Made by a program: the position numbers and the translations under genes
Shown here: positions 52,940 through 64,000 of the stretch, piece after piece
Layout: each line of letters opens with the position of its first letter
Numbering within the stretch: the first letter of the stretch is position 1
Notes under the pieces: generated by a model
What the model was told of the DNA's origin: nothing
Databases searched by the model: none
Seen by the model: the letters and a program-made list of their open reading frames with translations, nothing else
Origin: Panaeolus papilionaceus
Lineage: Eukaryota; Basidiomycota; Agaricomycetes; Agaricales
Length of the DNA: 64,000 nucleotides
Reading direction: 5' to 3'
NCBI GenBank assembly: GCA_015501605.1
Contig: JADNRZ010000032.1
Location: forward strand, 310,001-374,000

Positions 52940-54831
52940 AGTAGAAACGGATGGAAAGGATTCTCGAAATCGTCAAAAGTGTTGAACCGCTGAACGTACA
53001 CAGGCTTTTATGCCATTATAGCCACTGAACTTGAAAGGGCCCGCACACGACCGCACTCATCCACAGCCACAATTCCTGAACAAAGGAGCGATTTGAACAA
53101 AGAAGGAAACAAAGAGCTCAATCGATGCTTGTTTATCTATGTAGCCTCGTGCCTTTTGTATCTTTATCAGTTGCATAATTCCAATTGACTACGGGTATTG
53201 GACTGACAAAGAGGTGGTGCAACGTGTTGAACATATGGTGTTTTTCGTTCCCCTGCACGGAAGGTCACCACGGAAGTCCGTAGGTTATTGGTTCTCGTTT
53301 CAAGACCTAACTCACATGAAACTTGACACCGCGACAAAAAGCATGAGAAAAAGAGACCTAGAAGCCCTGGATGATGATAGAGGAAAACGGACCGTCAAGC
53401 AACGTCGGGGAAGAAGGGAACGCAACATGTACAAGGAAAGCAAACCAGGAAAAACTGACTCAAGGAGCATGACGAGGCATCCGATCTCGGAAAGAGCCGA
53501 AGGAATAAATACTTGTATAAGATCGTTACGAAGGGTTATTGCCTGGGCAGTTTGAACGTTCAGAGTTCGAATGTGTCAGAGTGACTTGGGAGGAGAATGA
53601 CTTGATCGTTCGTTTAACCGACCTAATCGCACTTACCAAGTCGTAATGCCTGTGATTTGTAAAATACGAGTCAAAAGTAGTGTCTGACTCATGAAGGGAA
53701 GGTGTTCACTGTTCAGAGAGGTATAAACGGCCTCGCGAAACACAGTAGTTATGATCATACAATTTTACAGCTGAATTTACCACTTGAGTTGGTTGAGTTA
53801 TTGAAGCTACACGCCGATAACGTAGAGACTTACATTGTTCTTAAGCTTAGGGACGATATATTTTAATTTACTTACCCTATGTCTGATAGCGACCATTTTT
53901 ACAGACTTCGAAGTTTACCACGCGAGCTTCGAACTCTATTTCTTTCCATTAAAGCTTGTCTCTTAGACTCACATACTTAGTAGATTACACTCAAAGTTCA
54001 AATTCATTCGCACGTGCCCTTCTCGAATTCCAAAGACCCACATTACCACCCATCGGTACGTAACAGCAGTGCATGAAGGTTCCCAAGGGTGAATGGTCGC
54101 TGTAAGAGTCCGTTGTCTTCACCACCAATAACGCCAATAAGGATAAGAGTTACCAAAGACTGCTAGTGCCTGAAACCTGGGGACAGAATGAAGATGGACT
54201 AGCGTGGCCATGCGGAAACTTCTTTGTGAGTCTGGATTGAACGGAAAATCTGAGGAATTATTAGTGTTGAAAAGGCGGTCGGTGTGAGCGTCATCAAGTG
54301 AAGCACTCCTGGTGATGTGTGAGGTAGGTGTTGTATCCATAAATACGGTGAGCACGAGAGCGGTCGTCAGTGGTAGACTGCAGCGACAGATCATCAATGC
54401 GGTGGCAGTCAATCCAGTTGACTCGTCTTATCCTCTGAGGCAGTCATGGAAGTGGCCCTTCAATTTGTGATGGAATCAGGCATGAACACACACAAAGCAG
54501 TGGAGGGAGCTACTGGGAGAGGTGCGGTAATGACTTGCCCGACGGACTGCCCTTGTGTCATTGAGCTCGTTTGAAAGGACGAAGATAAACTACCAAAACA
54601 TTTGACTAGGCCGGTGGTTTATGTGGATATTAATCCTGAGCCCCCCACTAGACGTGTTTTGTCTGTAGAAGTATTAACCTTAGTACTGGAATAATGCCCT
54701 AACCCCAACTCTTGGGTGAGGGCCCCATAACGACACGCCAGCATGAGAGGATGTTCCTTAACATTTGCTGACTAACTAAGAGCTCCACAAATATATATAT
54801 ATGTAAACTCTTTTCAAGCGCCTGCTTGAAC
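52940..54831. other. Intergenic; one weak small-protein candidate at 54119-54412 (minus)
   Basis: The 54119-54412 ORF (97 aa) begins with a hydrophobic segment (LPLTTALVLTVFMDTTP) that could be a signal peptide, and ends YWRYWW; there is no other support. A 113-codon ORF at 53214-53555 is basic and domain-free. An (at)n run lies near 54791-54800. Confidence 0.35.
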
Positions 54832-55927
54832 TTAAATTATTTCTCGACGCGCAGCTGCCGTCCATGAGGACTGACCAAAAACGTAAGGTAACGCACTCCA
54901 CGCCTTTCGTCGTAGATCCTCGTGACGGTCTATGGCTACCTTCTTACACCATGAACAGAGCTGCGTGTTTCCGTTGTAGAACCTCCTTGATACCGTATCC
55001 CAATCCAAAAGAGGACAGATAGGGTCCTCCTCTTGTTTCCGACATATGGCTGTTCGAATCGAGGTAAAAACCCCAACGCATTCAACCCTTTGAGTGCACG
55101 AACTTGACTCGATCGTCGAATTACAAAACAACCACTGAGAGGTATAATTAGTCATCATCTTCAAAAGTGCACCTTTGCCTCTCAAGGCGATGTCACAGTC
55201 GTCATCTGAAAGAGTGGCCATTGTCCCATCTCTTCGCGGTGTTCCGCGAATGATCGCACTCTGATAAGTTGTTCCATAAGCCTTATCAATCTTGACGATC
55301 ATAATGAGAAAAACCACACAAACTGAGGAATAGCGGGATACTAGGCAATAGAAAGCCCACGGCAGCACTCTGAAAACACCTTCGGCCCCAGCTAATCGAA
55401 TGACATCGAAAGTCATACCCGGCTGCTCCTTTATGTATGTGAGACTTGAAGATGTAAACTTGGATTTGGCGCAGTAATACGAGGTCGGAAACTCTGCTCG
55501 AAGACGCAGTAGAGCATTGTCTCGAAGGTGTTGGATATCATACTTCTCTCCGAGTCGCAGAAGAGCTGATAATGCGGAAAACTCCATTGGGACAGTCGGG
55601 GTCACCACGGTTCCTAAATTGACAATTAGCTGTGACTAATATATAGGTGAGAACTATGACTGACGGATGGTAATAGACGGCCGAAAGCAGGTGTTTCAGA
55701 TCCTCTGGGTCGTCGTAAAGTTGGACAATTGGTGGGCAAATGTTGGAGGCTTTGTTCGCTGATGGTGGCTGTGGCAAAGTCAATAGGTCCTTGAAAAGGC
55801 CAGAGCATCGCGCAAGTATAGAAGCGTGAACGCGAAATTGCACACCATTAGTCTGGAGGATGACGCTCCTGTCGTCAAACCACACATCTCCTTGCTGGCT
55901 CGTATAGGTCGTCAAGGACTGTGCCAT
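54832..55927 (-). pseudogene. BTB/POZ-domain protein paralogue with a frameshift
   Basis: Exons (minus) correspond to 55665-55927, 55324-55613 and 54832-55260. The N-terminus has GDVWFDDRSVILQTNGVQ, FRVHASILARCSGLFKDLL and LKHLLSAVYYHP, the BTB core, matching the 24649 gene. After the first intron the expected frame reads NRGDPDCPNG, but the next conserved block (FSALSALLRLGEKYDIQHLR) is in another frame, and no alternative donor or acceptor reconciles them. The rest is intact to the stop (LPYVFGQSSW), and a 63-bp in-frame intron sits where the paralogue has one. One indel therefore separates this gene from function, or the assembly has an error near 55590-55600. Confidence 0.78.
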
Positions 55928-56398
55928 GATGGTGAGCTTGGAAGAAGACGACGAGATCGAGCTTGGGGTTGTTCTTAAATGTTACGGACCCTGTTGAAAT
56001 TCTCACTCAAAGGCAACTGGAGCTAGCTGGAGTTGGAACCCTTGTCAAAGGTAACCTGTCAATATTTATGCTCGCTAGAATGAGTCCCTTTGAGACAAAT
56101 CCCATGTGAAAAAACTAACTTTTTACTAGCAGTGAGATCGTCCATCTAGATCTTCGAAGTTCAATAATGAGCACTAGATAATCCTCCCATTTATCTCCAG
56201 GCCACAAGGATCGTTTGTCATTCGTGTTTGCGTCTTCAAGTTGGACCTTGTCGTACATCCCTTTATTACAGACAAAGATCTGACAGAGACAATGTCGCGA
56301 GCTGTGGCTCAAGCATCAAGACCTTAAAAGGAATCTCCTAACTCCATAAACGCACACTTCGTCCTTCCTACATATCTGTCGCCACCCAACCGCGAGTT
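55928..56398. other. Divergent promoter region
   Basis: This is the shared upstream region of the minus-strand BTB gene and the plus-strand gene at 56399. No ORF with support. Confidence 0.4.
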
Positions 56399-57599
56399 AT
56401 GCGCTGCTCTATGCTTTGCAGCTGTGTCTCCGCTATCCTTGCCCTATTGGCATTATCGTTTGCCCTTAATGTTGCAACCAAATCGCTGTCTTCTTTCACC
56501 AGTGCACTCTGTTCACTACCTCTTATGTCTGCCTTTTGCCCTCAGCCCCAGGACCTCAGCAAAGACGCAATTTGGTCTGTGGCATTCTGCAAGGCCTTCC
56601 CCTTCGCCCAGCGCTGTTCAACACATGTCGATGACACTCATGTCCGGCCCCCAAATGTATCAGCGCCTGTCGTCGACATTCGCGGAGCTATGGAACGACA
56701 ATTTAGAGAAGCAAATGCTCTTATGGAGACATCGTATCGTTTTACGGACACCCTCTCCCATGAGATTCATCAAATATTGCTTGGCGTCAACAAGGCCAAT
56801 GCGCACATCAAGCAAACTGATCTCCCACCAAACATCAAAGCCACCGCCTTTCAGTCACTCGTAGACGTTCGACTAGCTGCTCGCGAAACCAATGCATGTG
56901 TTCAAGCGTATCTAGCAAAGATGCATACCGGTGTTACATAGTACGTTCCTCAAATGACATTTCTCGCATAGGGTTTGCATTGACATTCAAGATAGTGTCA
57001 CAGCTTCCATTGGGTATGCCACCCGTCAGCTTCAGATCATGGATAACTCAGCAACGTCCCTTGCAAAAACTGGATCCAATCGAGAAGCTTTCTCAAATGC
57101 AATGAATACTTTCCAAACATTTTCCCGTTCGTTGCTTGAAAAGAACGACCTATGCCAGGCGTCTATTCTTCGATTAGAGTCCAAGTTGGATTACACGGCC
57201 AACACCTTTCTTGACGATGCCTTTGCTGCCGCAAAAAAAGACCTTGATGAGACTCGCGCACGGTTTTGGTTGATGTTCGGGAAAGGTAAAGCGGCGTCTC
57301 AGAGAGCGGAGGAAAACATAAACCGCATTGATGTGGTTGGTATGGGTTTGGAGAGCTTGTCGGCATCTGCTGTCCTGCTTAATTTGCATTTTGAGCAACT
57401 TCGCGCTGGCGCGATTGAACTCATGGATCAGTCACAGCAATGGTCTGAAGGAAATTTGCCAGTCGAGGAAATTGTTGCGCTTGTGCGCTTAGGTTGTCGT
57501 GCTTTAAGCCAACATGTTAGCCATCACCATCGTATGCAACACATGGATTATGAAGGGATGTCTTCAGGGGCATTGGCAGTGGATAAACCGATCGATTAG
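56399..57599 (+). CDS. Helical protein with N-terminal hydrophobic segment (379 aa, 2 exons), unknown function
   Basis: Exon 1 is 56399-56930 and exon 2 is 56992-57599. The donor is accg|gtgttac, which removes an in-frame TAG that would otherwise end exon 1. Residues 4-24 (SMLCSCVSAILALLALSFAL) look like a signal peptide or signal anchor. The remainder is almost wholly helical and amphipathic (AMERQFREANALMETSYRF, LLEKNDLCQASILRLESKL, FAAAKKDLDETRARFWLMF), suggesting a long helical bundle or coiled coil outside the cytosol or on a membrane. No enzyme motif or known domain is recognised. Confidence 0.7.
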
Positions 57600-58267
57600 G
57601 AATACACATTTGATTTTTATAGTACTAGCTATGTTGTCTATTATTTCAGATTTCTTTCTTTTTTCCCCATTAATAATCATCACTGAAGAAGACAACGCTC
57701 ATCCAGCTTCTCGAACTGTCGCGTTTGGGTTTCGGGCTTTGCCGAAGTTGTACATCGTAAGCGTGACGTCCGCATGAGGTGACAGATTCAACGTGATCCG
57801 GAACCAGTAACGGTTGTTGACTTATTGTCATATTGACAAGGGACGCGACATTTGTGGATTAACACTCAAGAAGCGTGTATACAGCTCAACCTCATTCAAT
57901 TCAATCACATAGTTATAAAAATTAATCATCTCACACACTTCAAAGTATATCTTTTTGCTTCATAGCCCTAACAGTCCCAAAATGCTGAACATAACCACAG
58001 TCTAGTAGCAGCGATGACGTTTACGCTTAGCTGCCGCAAGAGAACCCAAAGGTTGCAAGATTATCCCTGGCGTACCCATTTTTTGCTCGACATACCAGAC
58101 TTTTCCAGCGACCTTGTTTCGGACAGTCCTGATTCTAGTCTGCCTTCGGTGAGTATGCGTCAATCTTTCAGGTGTTGCTTTCAGCTAAAGCAGCGTTGAT
58201 GTAGAGTTTTCTTCGCAACCTCTCCCAGTTCGAGCAAAGATTCTTTTCAACGCCAAACTATATAGGC
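57600..58267. other. Intergenic, possible 5' exon of the JmjC gene
   Basis: A frame at 58014-58148 (MTFTLSCRKRTQRLQDYPWR...) ends at a gtgagt donor and could be an upstream exon. It does not join the 58268 exon in phase at any acceptor seen, so it is not included. Confidence 0.35.
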
Positions 58268-61200
58268 ATGGACCCACAACTTGCTGATCTGCGGGAAGCC
58301 CTCGCCTATGTTCGCGAAACCGGCTCTGAAGGAGATTACAACTGGCCCAGCACCAAAGACCACCGACGATATGGGAAATTGTGCTCCGCGTTAACAAGCT
58401 ATAAGATCGCAGAGATATTTTTACAAACTATCGGCTCCCCTGTACCGCATGTGCGAACTGACGTCGTACCCAAGTCCTGGCTGACAGGTCACAACACCGC
58501 TCTCATGAAGGTCTGAGGCAATTATTTTCTGATATCGTTCACACTCTTACCCCTTTCAGCCATGGAAGCAACTTGAAAACCTTGAAACCCTCATTGGCAA
58601 TTTTGTGGGGATTTTTTCCCAACGCCGTGCGCCCCTCATTAACGGCCCCACTGATACAAAAATATACCACATGCACAATATCGCGAGATGCAATAGCAAC
58701 ATGGTCGCGAATAACATCGCGTTCAACTTTAGCATCGCAGCAGCCCATGCCTATTACCTCGCTACTCAGGATTTTGACGGCCGGCTCCCCGAACTCCCTG
58801 ACAATGTGTCAGATTTCATTCAAGGCATCTCACAGTGCGTATTCGAGTCTGGAATCAGCGCTACACTTTGTTGATCTGAGACCATCTTATATTTAAGGAT
58901 TTCCGACAGTTCCACTCTCAGTGCGAGCGATATTCAGAGTCTCAAGAACCTCGCCGCCGATACCGAAATCAATAGTCTTCGGTGTGCTCTAGAACTAGCG
59001 ACGCATACTACACCACTAGCTCTTCTTCTGCCTAAGGACTTGGGCAAGACGACTCCCTTCTCGCGGGTGTTCATTCTCGAAGTTTGTTATATTTTGACAA
59101 TGACAATCATGCCCACTGACGTTCCCGCATCCAGGCAGCCAAAGCACTTGGAAACAAGACCCTGCCGTCAGTTCAGCTGCTGGAAAACCTTACCTGGACT
59201 GCGCTGCTGAAGATAGTCAATGGAAAGGATTCAGTGGATGCTGTATTACACCAACTCGCCTCCCAGTTTTCAGAACATCTGCCAACATGCGCCTTAGACC
59301 TGCATTTCAAGGAATGGTTCATTCTCAAAGAACCAACTTCGTCCAAGGAGACCCAAGGTGGCTCTGCGTTGCTGGCTGTATCAACAGACGGCAAAGAAAT
59401 TTCTTCGCCACAATCCTCCACCAATATCACTTTTTCCCCGCTACCCCTACAGTGCACTCAGGTCAGCCCAACTGCAGCGCATCTCCAGGTGGGGGATGAC
59501 ACGTCAGCCTTCTTACAAGCAAAATCGCAGCCATCCTTAGAACCTACCAACGAAAATCTTAGGTTTACCATGTCTTCCCCTCATAGAGACTCCTCAAACA
59601 ATCTGGGAGGAGTGTTGGCTATCCAAGTGGGCTCCGGAGGGCAAACAATGGACACACAAGATATAGGCATCGAGGGAGACAAACCGGACATCGAGAAAGA
59701 CAGCAGCGATGAGCCTGAATCGGTCGTGATGCAAGTTGACGGCCCGTCGTTACCCCATGATCTTATCGGGAATGAAACGCATGGAAACCATCAGGCTTCA
59801 GATGAGCGAGAAAATGAAGCAAGCGAGGATGAAGATGCAAGGGACGCAGTCCAAGACGGAGAACAAGAGGGCGAAGGAAAATACGGTGAAAGGGATGGGA
59901 TGCACGACCAGGAGAGTGAAAAGGAGGCGGCCGAGATAAACGAAGAAGCGGATGAAAGGGAAGGGGGTGAGATGCATGACGATGAGAGTGAAAGTGCAGG
60001 GAATGGGATGGACGACGACGAGAGTGGAGGAAACGAGAGTGATGTTCAGGATTTGATGGATGTTGATCCCCGATTGGCCCTTTCATCCAAAAAGCCAAAT
60101 GCCATGTCAGGGGGCCGGAAGCCGAAACGTAAACGGAGTACCTCCAGCCGTGTACCCTCCACTACCAGGTCTAGAACATCGACTCAAACTGGTCCTTCCA
60201 AAAAGGCTCGCCTCCTTTCGAATTCGCCACCCCTGAAGACAGGAACAACACCAGGATTTGACTTAGCTCAGCCTGAGGCTGTTCGTCACCGGATTGTTTA
60301 TTTCATTGACAAGGATCACTAATATTACATCTAGTTCTATGTGAACGATGAAACAGACGACGTTAGCATTCCCATATTCACGTCAGAAGGGACCGAGGTG
60401 TGTGGCTCAAAACCCCGTATCATTGGATGGTCTAACAAGAAATTCCACTATACTTCTAGAGGCATTTCGCCACCCGCGTTTATCAGCTCTATGGCCCCAC
60501 AGCGCCCTCGCCATATTGTCCATCTGCCCATGTATGTATTCCACAATTCTCCACGACGAGCGCCCTTGACTGAGCCTATCACAAGTTCAAGACTGAAGTT
60601 GCGCACCAAGAAGCACTGTTCCAAGCTGTGGAACAGCATTACAAAGATGGGCTTCCCCTTCACATATCCAATCCGGATGAATCTTTTTTCCGGATAATGG
60701 CTTGTGCGGAGTACGATTTGCTCACTCCTCTACAAGTGCAGACAATTTTGCAAAAGCAATGCATCGCAATCCCGGATTTTACCTCGCAACGGTATCAATT
60801 CGATGAAACAGGTCTTAGATCGCTTGCTCCTTTGGGGAGAAAGACGACAATTCAAGGTTCGACTTGTGTCTTTTTACTTCACACCTTGTTTTGACAAGTT
60901 TTAGATCAATCCAAGAAGCCTGGAAAGAAGGGATATAATGACCGTCGACGTTTAGGCTCCCTCAGGAACTTCATCGAGGAGGCCGCCAAATACCCTGATG
61001 GCAAAATTTTGAACGGCTTGTACTTCCCGGGTGAGAAGCTCGGCGATGATAATCCCTTCTCTAGCGAGCTGTTTGCTTGGAGATTGACGGAATCCCGAAG
61101 AGATTGTGCCAACGACGGTGAGCGTCCTGTCTCTGCCCTTCGCTGGGGCCTTGTGGCAACAACTGGGGCTAGGCATGGCTGGCATGTCGATTGCAATGGA

Positions 61201-62316
61201 CTGGCAACATTTATCGATTTTCATGGCACCAAATTTTGGTGCATCGCCAGTGGAGCAGATCTATCGAGTATCAAAACTTTTACCACCAAAGCCTTCAGTA
61301 TCGATGACCCCTCCCCGCATTTAGGGACAATAGAGGGACTTCTATGTCACGCAGGAATGCGGCTTATCATGCGACCTGCTGATCTACATTCCATTGTTAC
61401 CATCGAACATGCAATATGCCATGGAGGGCATTATTATTCCCTCCATCTGATGCATCGCACTCTGCAGGCAATGGTGCACATCCTTATGGTTGGAGGCATT
61501 GTCACCAATAATAACCACCCTCAGTGCACCGTGCTCCTTCGAAGGATGCTTGCCTTCGTTCATGAAACCATGGTGCGATCCAAGCATCAGAACAACAGGA
61601 TAATTGATGGTAAGTATTATCTATGCATATCAGTGGTTAATCTCACACAACGACTACAGAGCCGTATGTGCATGACCATTCCTTGGATCTGACCAAATTT
61701 TATGACTTTATCAACTTTTTGGCTTTGATCAATATCCACATATTTGGGGATATTCTGGTCCCATCGTCGTATGAACAACCTTGTCCAGTCAATGCAGACG
61801 AGTTGCGACACACAATGCATTTTCGTGGCATGGCGCTTAACATGCTAATTTGGTTTGCACGACGATATAAAGTCACTGACAGTACAACGCAACGTGAATT
61901 AGATGCTCTTCACGACGTGGCACTCCCGCACTTGGCTCGACAAGGTCGTACCCTCATCCAGTACAAGCGCAGGTCCAGCACAAAGGCCAGTGATGTCCAT
62001 TTCACTCATTCTAAGCTCGAGGAACGACTTTCCGACATATTCGCATCCCATCCAATGACAGCAAGAGCATGGTCTTCTGCCAGTCTGGCAGAATCCTTGG
62101 ATTGGCCACTTGATTATGCTATAACCATCACCAAACGTAGCACTATTCTTTCTGGGGACAAAGATGGTATGATAAACCTAATATATGCTTGACATCATGG
62201 CTGATTTCGCCTTAGGGGATCTCAATCCGATTAGTAATTATGTTGAAGCAGGGACACCCCTGTCAATTCGCCGAGCTCAAGACAATTGGACCTCCAAAAC
62301 CGAGGTGAAAACCTAA
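58268..62316 (+). CDS. JmjC-domain protein (1210 aa, 9 exons)
   Basis: Exons are 58268-58510, 58560-58834, 58898-59081, 59135-60280, 60335-60535, 60586-60856, 60905-61609, 61660-62166 and 62216-62316. All join in phase; the 60280 donor is the least certain. Residues about 450-545 are strongly Asp/Glu-rich, followed by a bipartite basic signal near 560 (GGRKPKRKRS), so it is likely nuclear. The JmjC core spans about 830-960: HGWHVD gives the His-x-Asp iron ligands (about 867 and 869), GTKFWCIA the 2-oxoglutarate Lys, MRPADLHSIVTIEHAICHGG the distal His region. Such enzymes oxidise methyl-lysines or hydroxylate side chains; the substrate here is unknown. An upstream start exon is possible because 58268 follows an acceptor-like site. 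Confidence 0.82.
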
Positions 62317-63074
62317 TACATCATTCCTTCCCATCACGCATCTTGTACTTCGACTTCGAATTTAACATATCTTAATTCTTTTGTTGGCCATCTCTTGTTC
62401 CTTGTGCATTCGCCTTCATAGTACATAACCGTAACTGATTTTTCCATCCCCATCACTCTCTCGCATGCTCTTGCTCATGACTTCATATTGATGTAAGCAA
62501 GAAATGTCCTCGCATCACGATAAAAATACTGACGCAAAACAATCTCAGCCTTCTGTTGCACACCTTCCGTCGAGGCTAAATAAATTATCCATGACGCTGG
62601 CCAGCGCATGGCTCGCTTCCGTACAGTCAAAAAGTTTCAGTCTAAACTTTCAATATTATCATCACAAGTTTATCCCGTCGTGCCACGACAGTGTCAGCAG
62701 CCGAGTCTCAAGACCAGTAGCAGACAGCCTGAGATTTATATGAATTGACTCCGGTTTGAACCAGTTTTTATGACAAGTTTCATATAAAAAAGTAGTTACC
62801 TATGCAACCCCACTCTTCTCAATTCAAGTTAAGCCGCAACCAGTAAAAGTTGATTCACAATCAGGCGAGAATTCAAAGTACTTGTAATGAGAAGCAATTC
62901 GCATCTCCAATTCAAAATTGGAAACTGCAATTTTGCTCACGCACTTGTGACGCACCTCGGTCCTCGACTTCCCTTTATTCCCTTTGAAGTTTGTATCATA
63001 TATGCACACATCCTTTGTTTATAATCGCAGATAAAACGTTAGAATGGCAGCGGACGCTAGTTTCACACCACAGC
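62317..63074. other. Intergenic between the JmjC and PHD genes
   Basis: Short frames at 62504-62743 and 62824-63009 have no support. Confidence 0.4.
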
Positions 63075-64000
63075 ATGTCAAACCCCGCAAAAGCCACAAA
63101 ACTTGAGGTTGGAGGTACTAGGAACCAGCTACAGGTATATTTGAGCTCGACCACCGTTTACGTCGCACCTCTGATGCACCATTCATTTGTCCTAGAGGGA
63201 CATTCTTTCAGGAGATGAGGATGATATTTCCGACACAAAACAGGTTTCTTCTTGTAATTTCGCAAAGTGGCAAGGGCTCATCGCCTATCCCGTCCCTTCA
63301 GTAAGGGAGAGTGGCTGGGTAGACCTAGGGTGCGTGTCCGTCCTTCAATAATTTGAAGATACCGATGTTGACAGCTCGAGTAGCAGGGATGAGCATAGGA
63401 AGTGGAAAGGACTCGCTACCTATCCCGTCCCTTCAGCAGGGGATAATGGCTGGGTAGATCTAACGTGCGTATTGTCCTTCACATGAACTGATCTCCGATG
63501 CCAATGACTGGAGCAATTGGGACAAGCAGAGTCCCTTGTTTCATGGATTTTTTGAAACAATCCCTGTAGAGCCGACCCACCATTTACCCACCTCCAAGAC
63601 AGCACAAGGATGTTTTGTTGGTCTGAATAACATAAATGTTGACATTAACAAGACCACCATTGCAGCCCTCCATTCAGGCACAGCTTCTCCAGCTTCTCTG
63701 GATCATCCCCTGCATCTTCACATTCTATCCTGCGACACTAAGGCCAATAAGGCCCATACCAAGAAGACAGCTCTTGTCCTGGACTGTCGTTGTGGATTGA
63801 CTGGTAAGGCCGACGTCCACTATACTGTTGACACATATGGAGAGACAGTCCAGTGCTCGTCCTGTCGCATGGTTTCGCACATTGCATGTCAGCGGTACGG
63901 GAGGGTCAGTCAGCCCTCCTCACACGCAACATTCGAGTGTGATCGATGTGATATAAATCACTTCTTTCCAGCGGCGAGAGAAAAAGAACGAAGGTATACT
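63075..64000 (+). CDS. PHD-finger protein, 5' part only (runs off the window)
   Basis: Exons are 63075-63134, 63196-63329, 63387-63464 and 63514 onward, open to the window end. The start is MSNPAKATKLEVGG. Exons 2 and 3 encode near-duplicate units, AKWQGLIAYPVPSVRESGWVDL and RKWKGLATYPVPSAGDNGWVDL, with similar introns behind them. This is a tandem exon duplication. Exon 4 carries Cys/His spacing typical of a PHD zinc finger: CRCGLTG, then VQCSSCRMVSHIACQ and FECDRC. PHD fingers read histone tail modifications, so a chromatin role is plausible. The gene follows the JmjC gene on the same strand, 758 bp after its stop. The 3' end and full length are unknown. Confidence 0.7.

Noticed and set aside
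44078..54800. (at)n microsatellites near 44.08 and 54.79 kb
   Set aside because: Short simple repeats with no associated structure; mentioned only within the surrounding entries.
58014..58148. Upstream exon of the JmjC gene
   Set aside because: It has a good gtgagt donor, but no acceptor joins it in phase to the 58268 exon without creating a stop.

Overview
The window looks like a piece of a basidiomycete (Agaricomycete) nuclear genome. The genes are cut by many short introns of about 45-85 bp with GT..AG ends. The protein families are typical of mushroom-forming fungi: a DUF6697-like family with coiled coils, BTB proteins, JmjC, SUN and nucleoplasmin-like FKBP proteins, a tnp2-type CACTA transposase, and a Tad-like LINE with an AP-endonuclease. 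No tRNA, rRNA or CRISPR array was found. Exon joins were worked out by hand from splice sites and reading phase, and no transcript data were available.

Region 1 (1-19 kb): a roughly 345-bp repeat at the left edge recurs inverted at 17.7-18.0 kb. Between the copies lie a small secreted Hce2-like effector gene with a frameshift, a nearly complete 8.9-kb LINE on the minus strand bounded by an 11-bp target-site duplication, and two tandem full-length genes (12.4-14.4 and 15.0-17.4 kb) encoding coiled-coil plus DUF6697-like proteins. A third, truncated copy lies at 18.3 kb.

Region 2 (19-31 kb): a decayed RecQ-family helicase remnant, a small one-helix membrane protein, a 405-bp near-identical direct repeat (22.2 and 30.9 kb), short palindrome-ended repeats, a small hypothetical gene, a BTB gene, a nucleoplasmin-like/FKBP gene, and a divergently transcribed gene of an unrecognised family.

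Region 3 (31-46 kb): a longer member of that unrecognised family, then a 5'-truncated FKBP copy that is one arm of a roughly 1.5-kb, essentially identical inverted duplication. These are followed by small hypothetical genes, a SUN-domain gene, an importin-beta (Kap121/importin-5 type) pseudogene, an uncertain multi-exon gene, and an eight-exon WD40 gene with a C-terminal membrane helix.

Region 4 (46-64 kb): a tnp2-type transposase gene with one in-frame stop, the intact FKBP gene carrying the second duplication arm, a frameshifted second BTB gene, a helical protein with an N-terminal hydrophobic segment, a nine-exon JmjC gene with a complete set of candidate iron ligands, and the 5' part of a PHD-finger gene with a tandemly duplicated exon that runs off the window.

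Overall this is a repeat-rich, rearranged accessory region. Paired families (BTB, FKBP and the unrecognised family) recur close to each other, which suggests local duplication and shuffling rather than one cooperating pathway.
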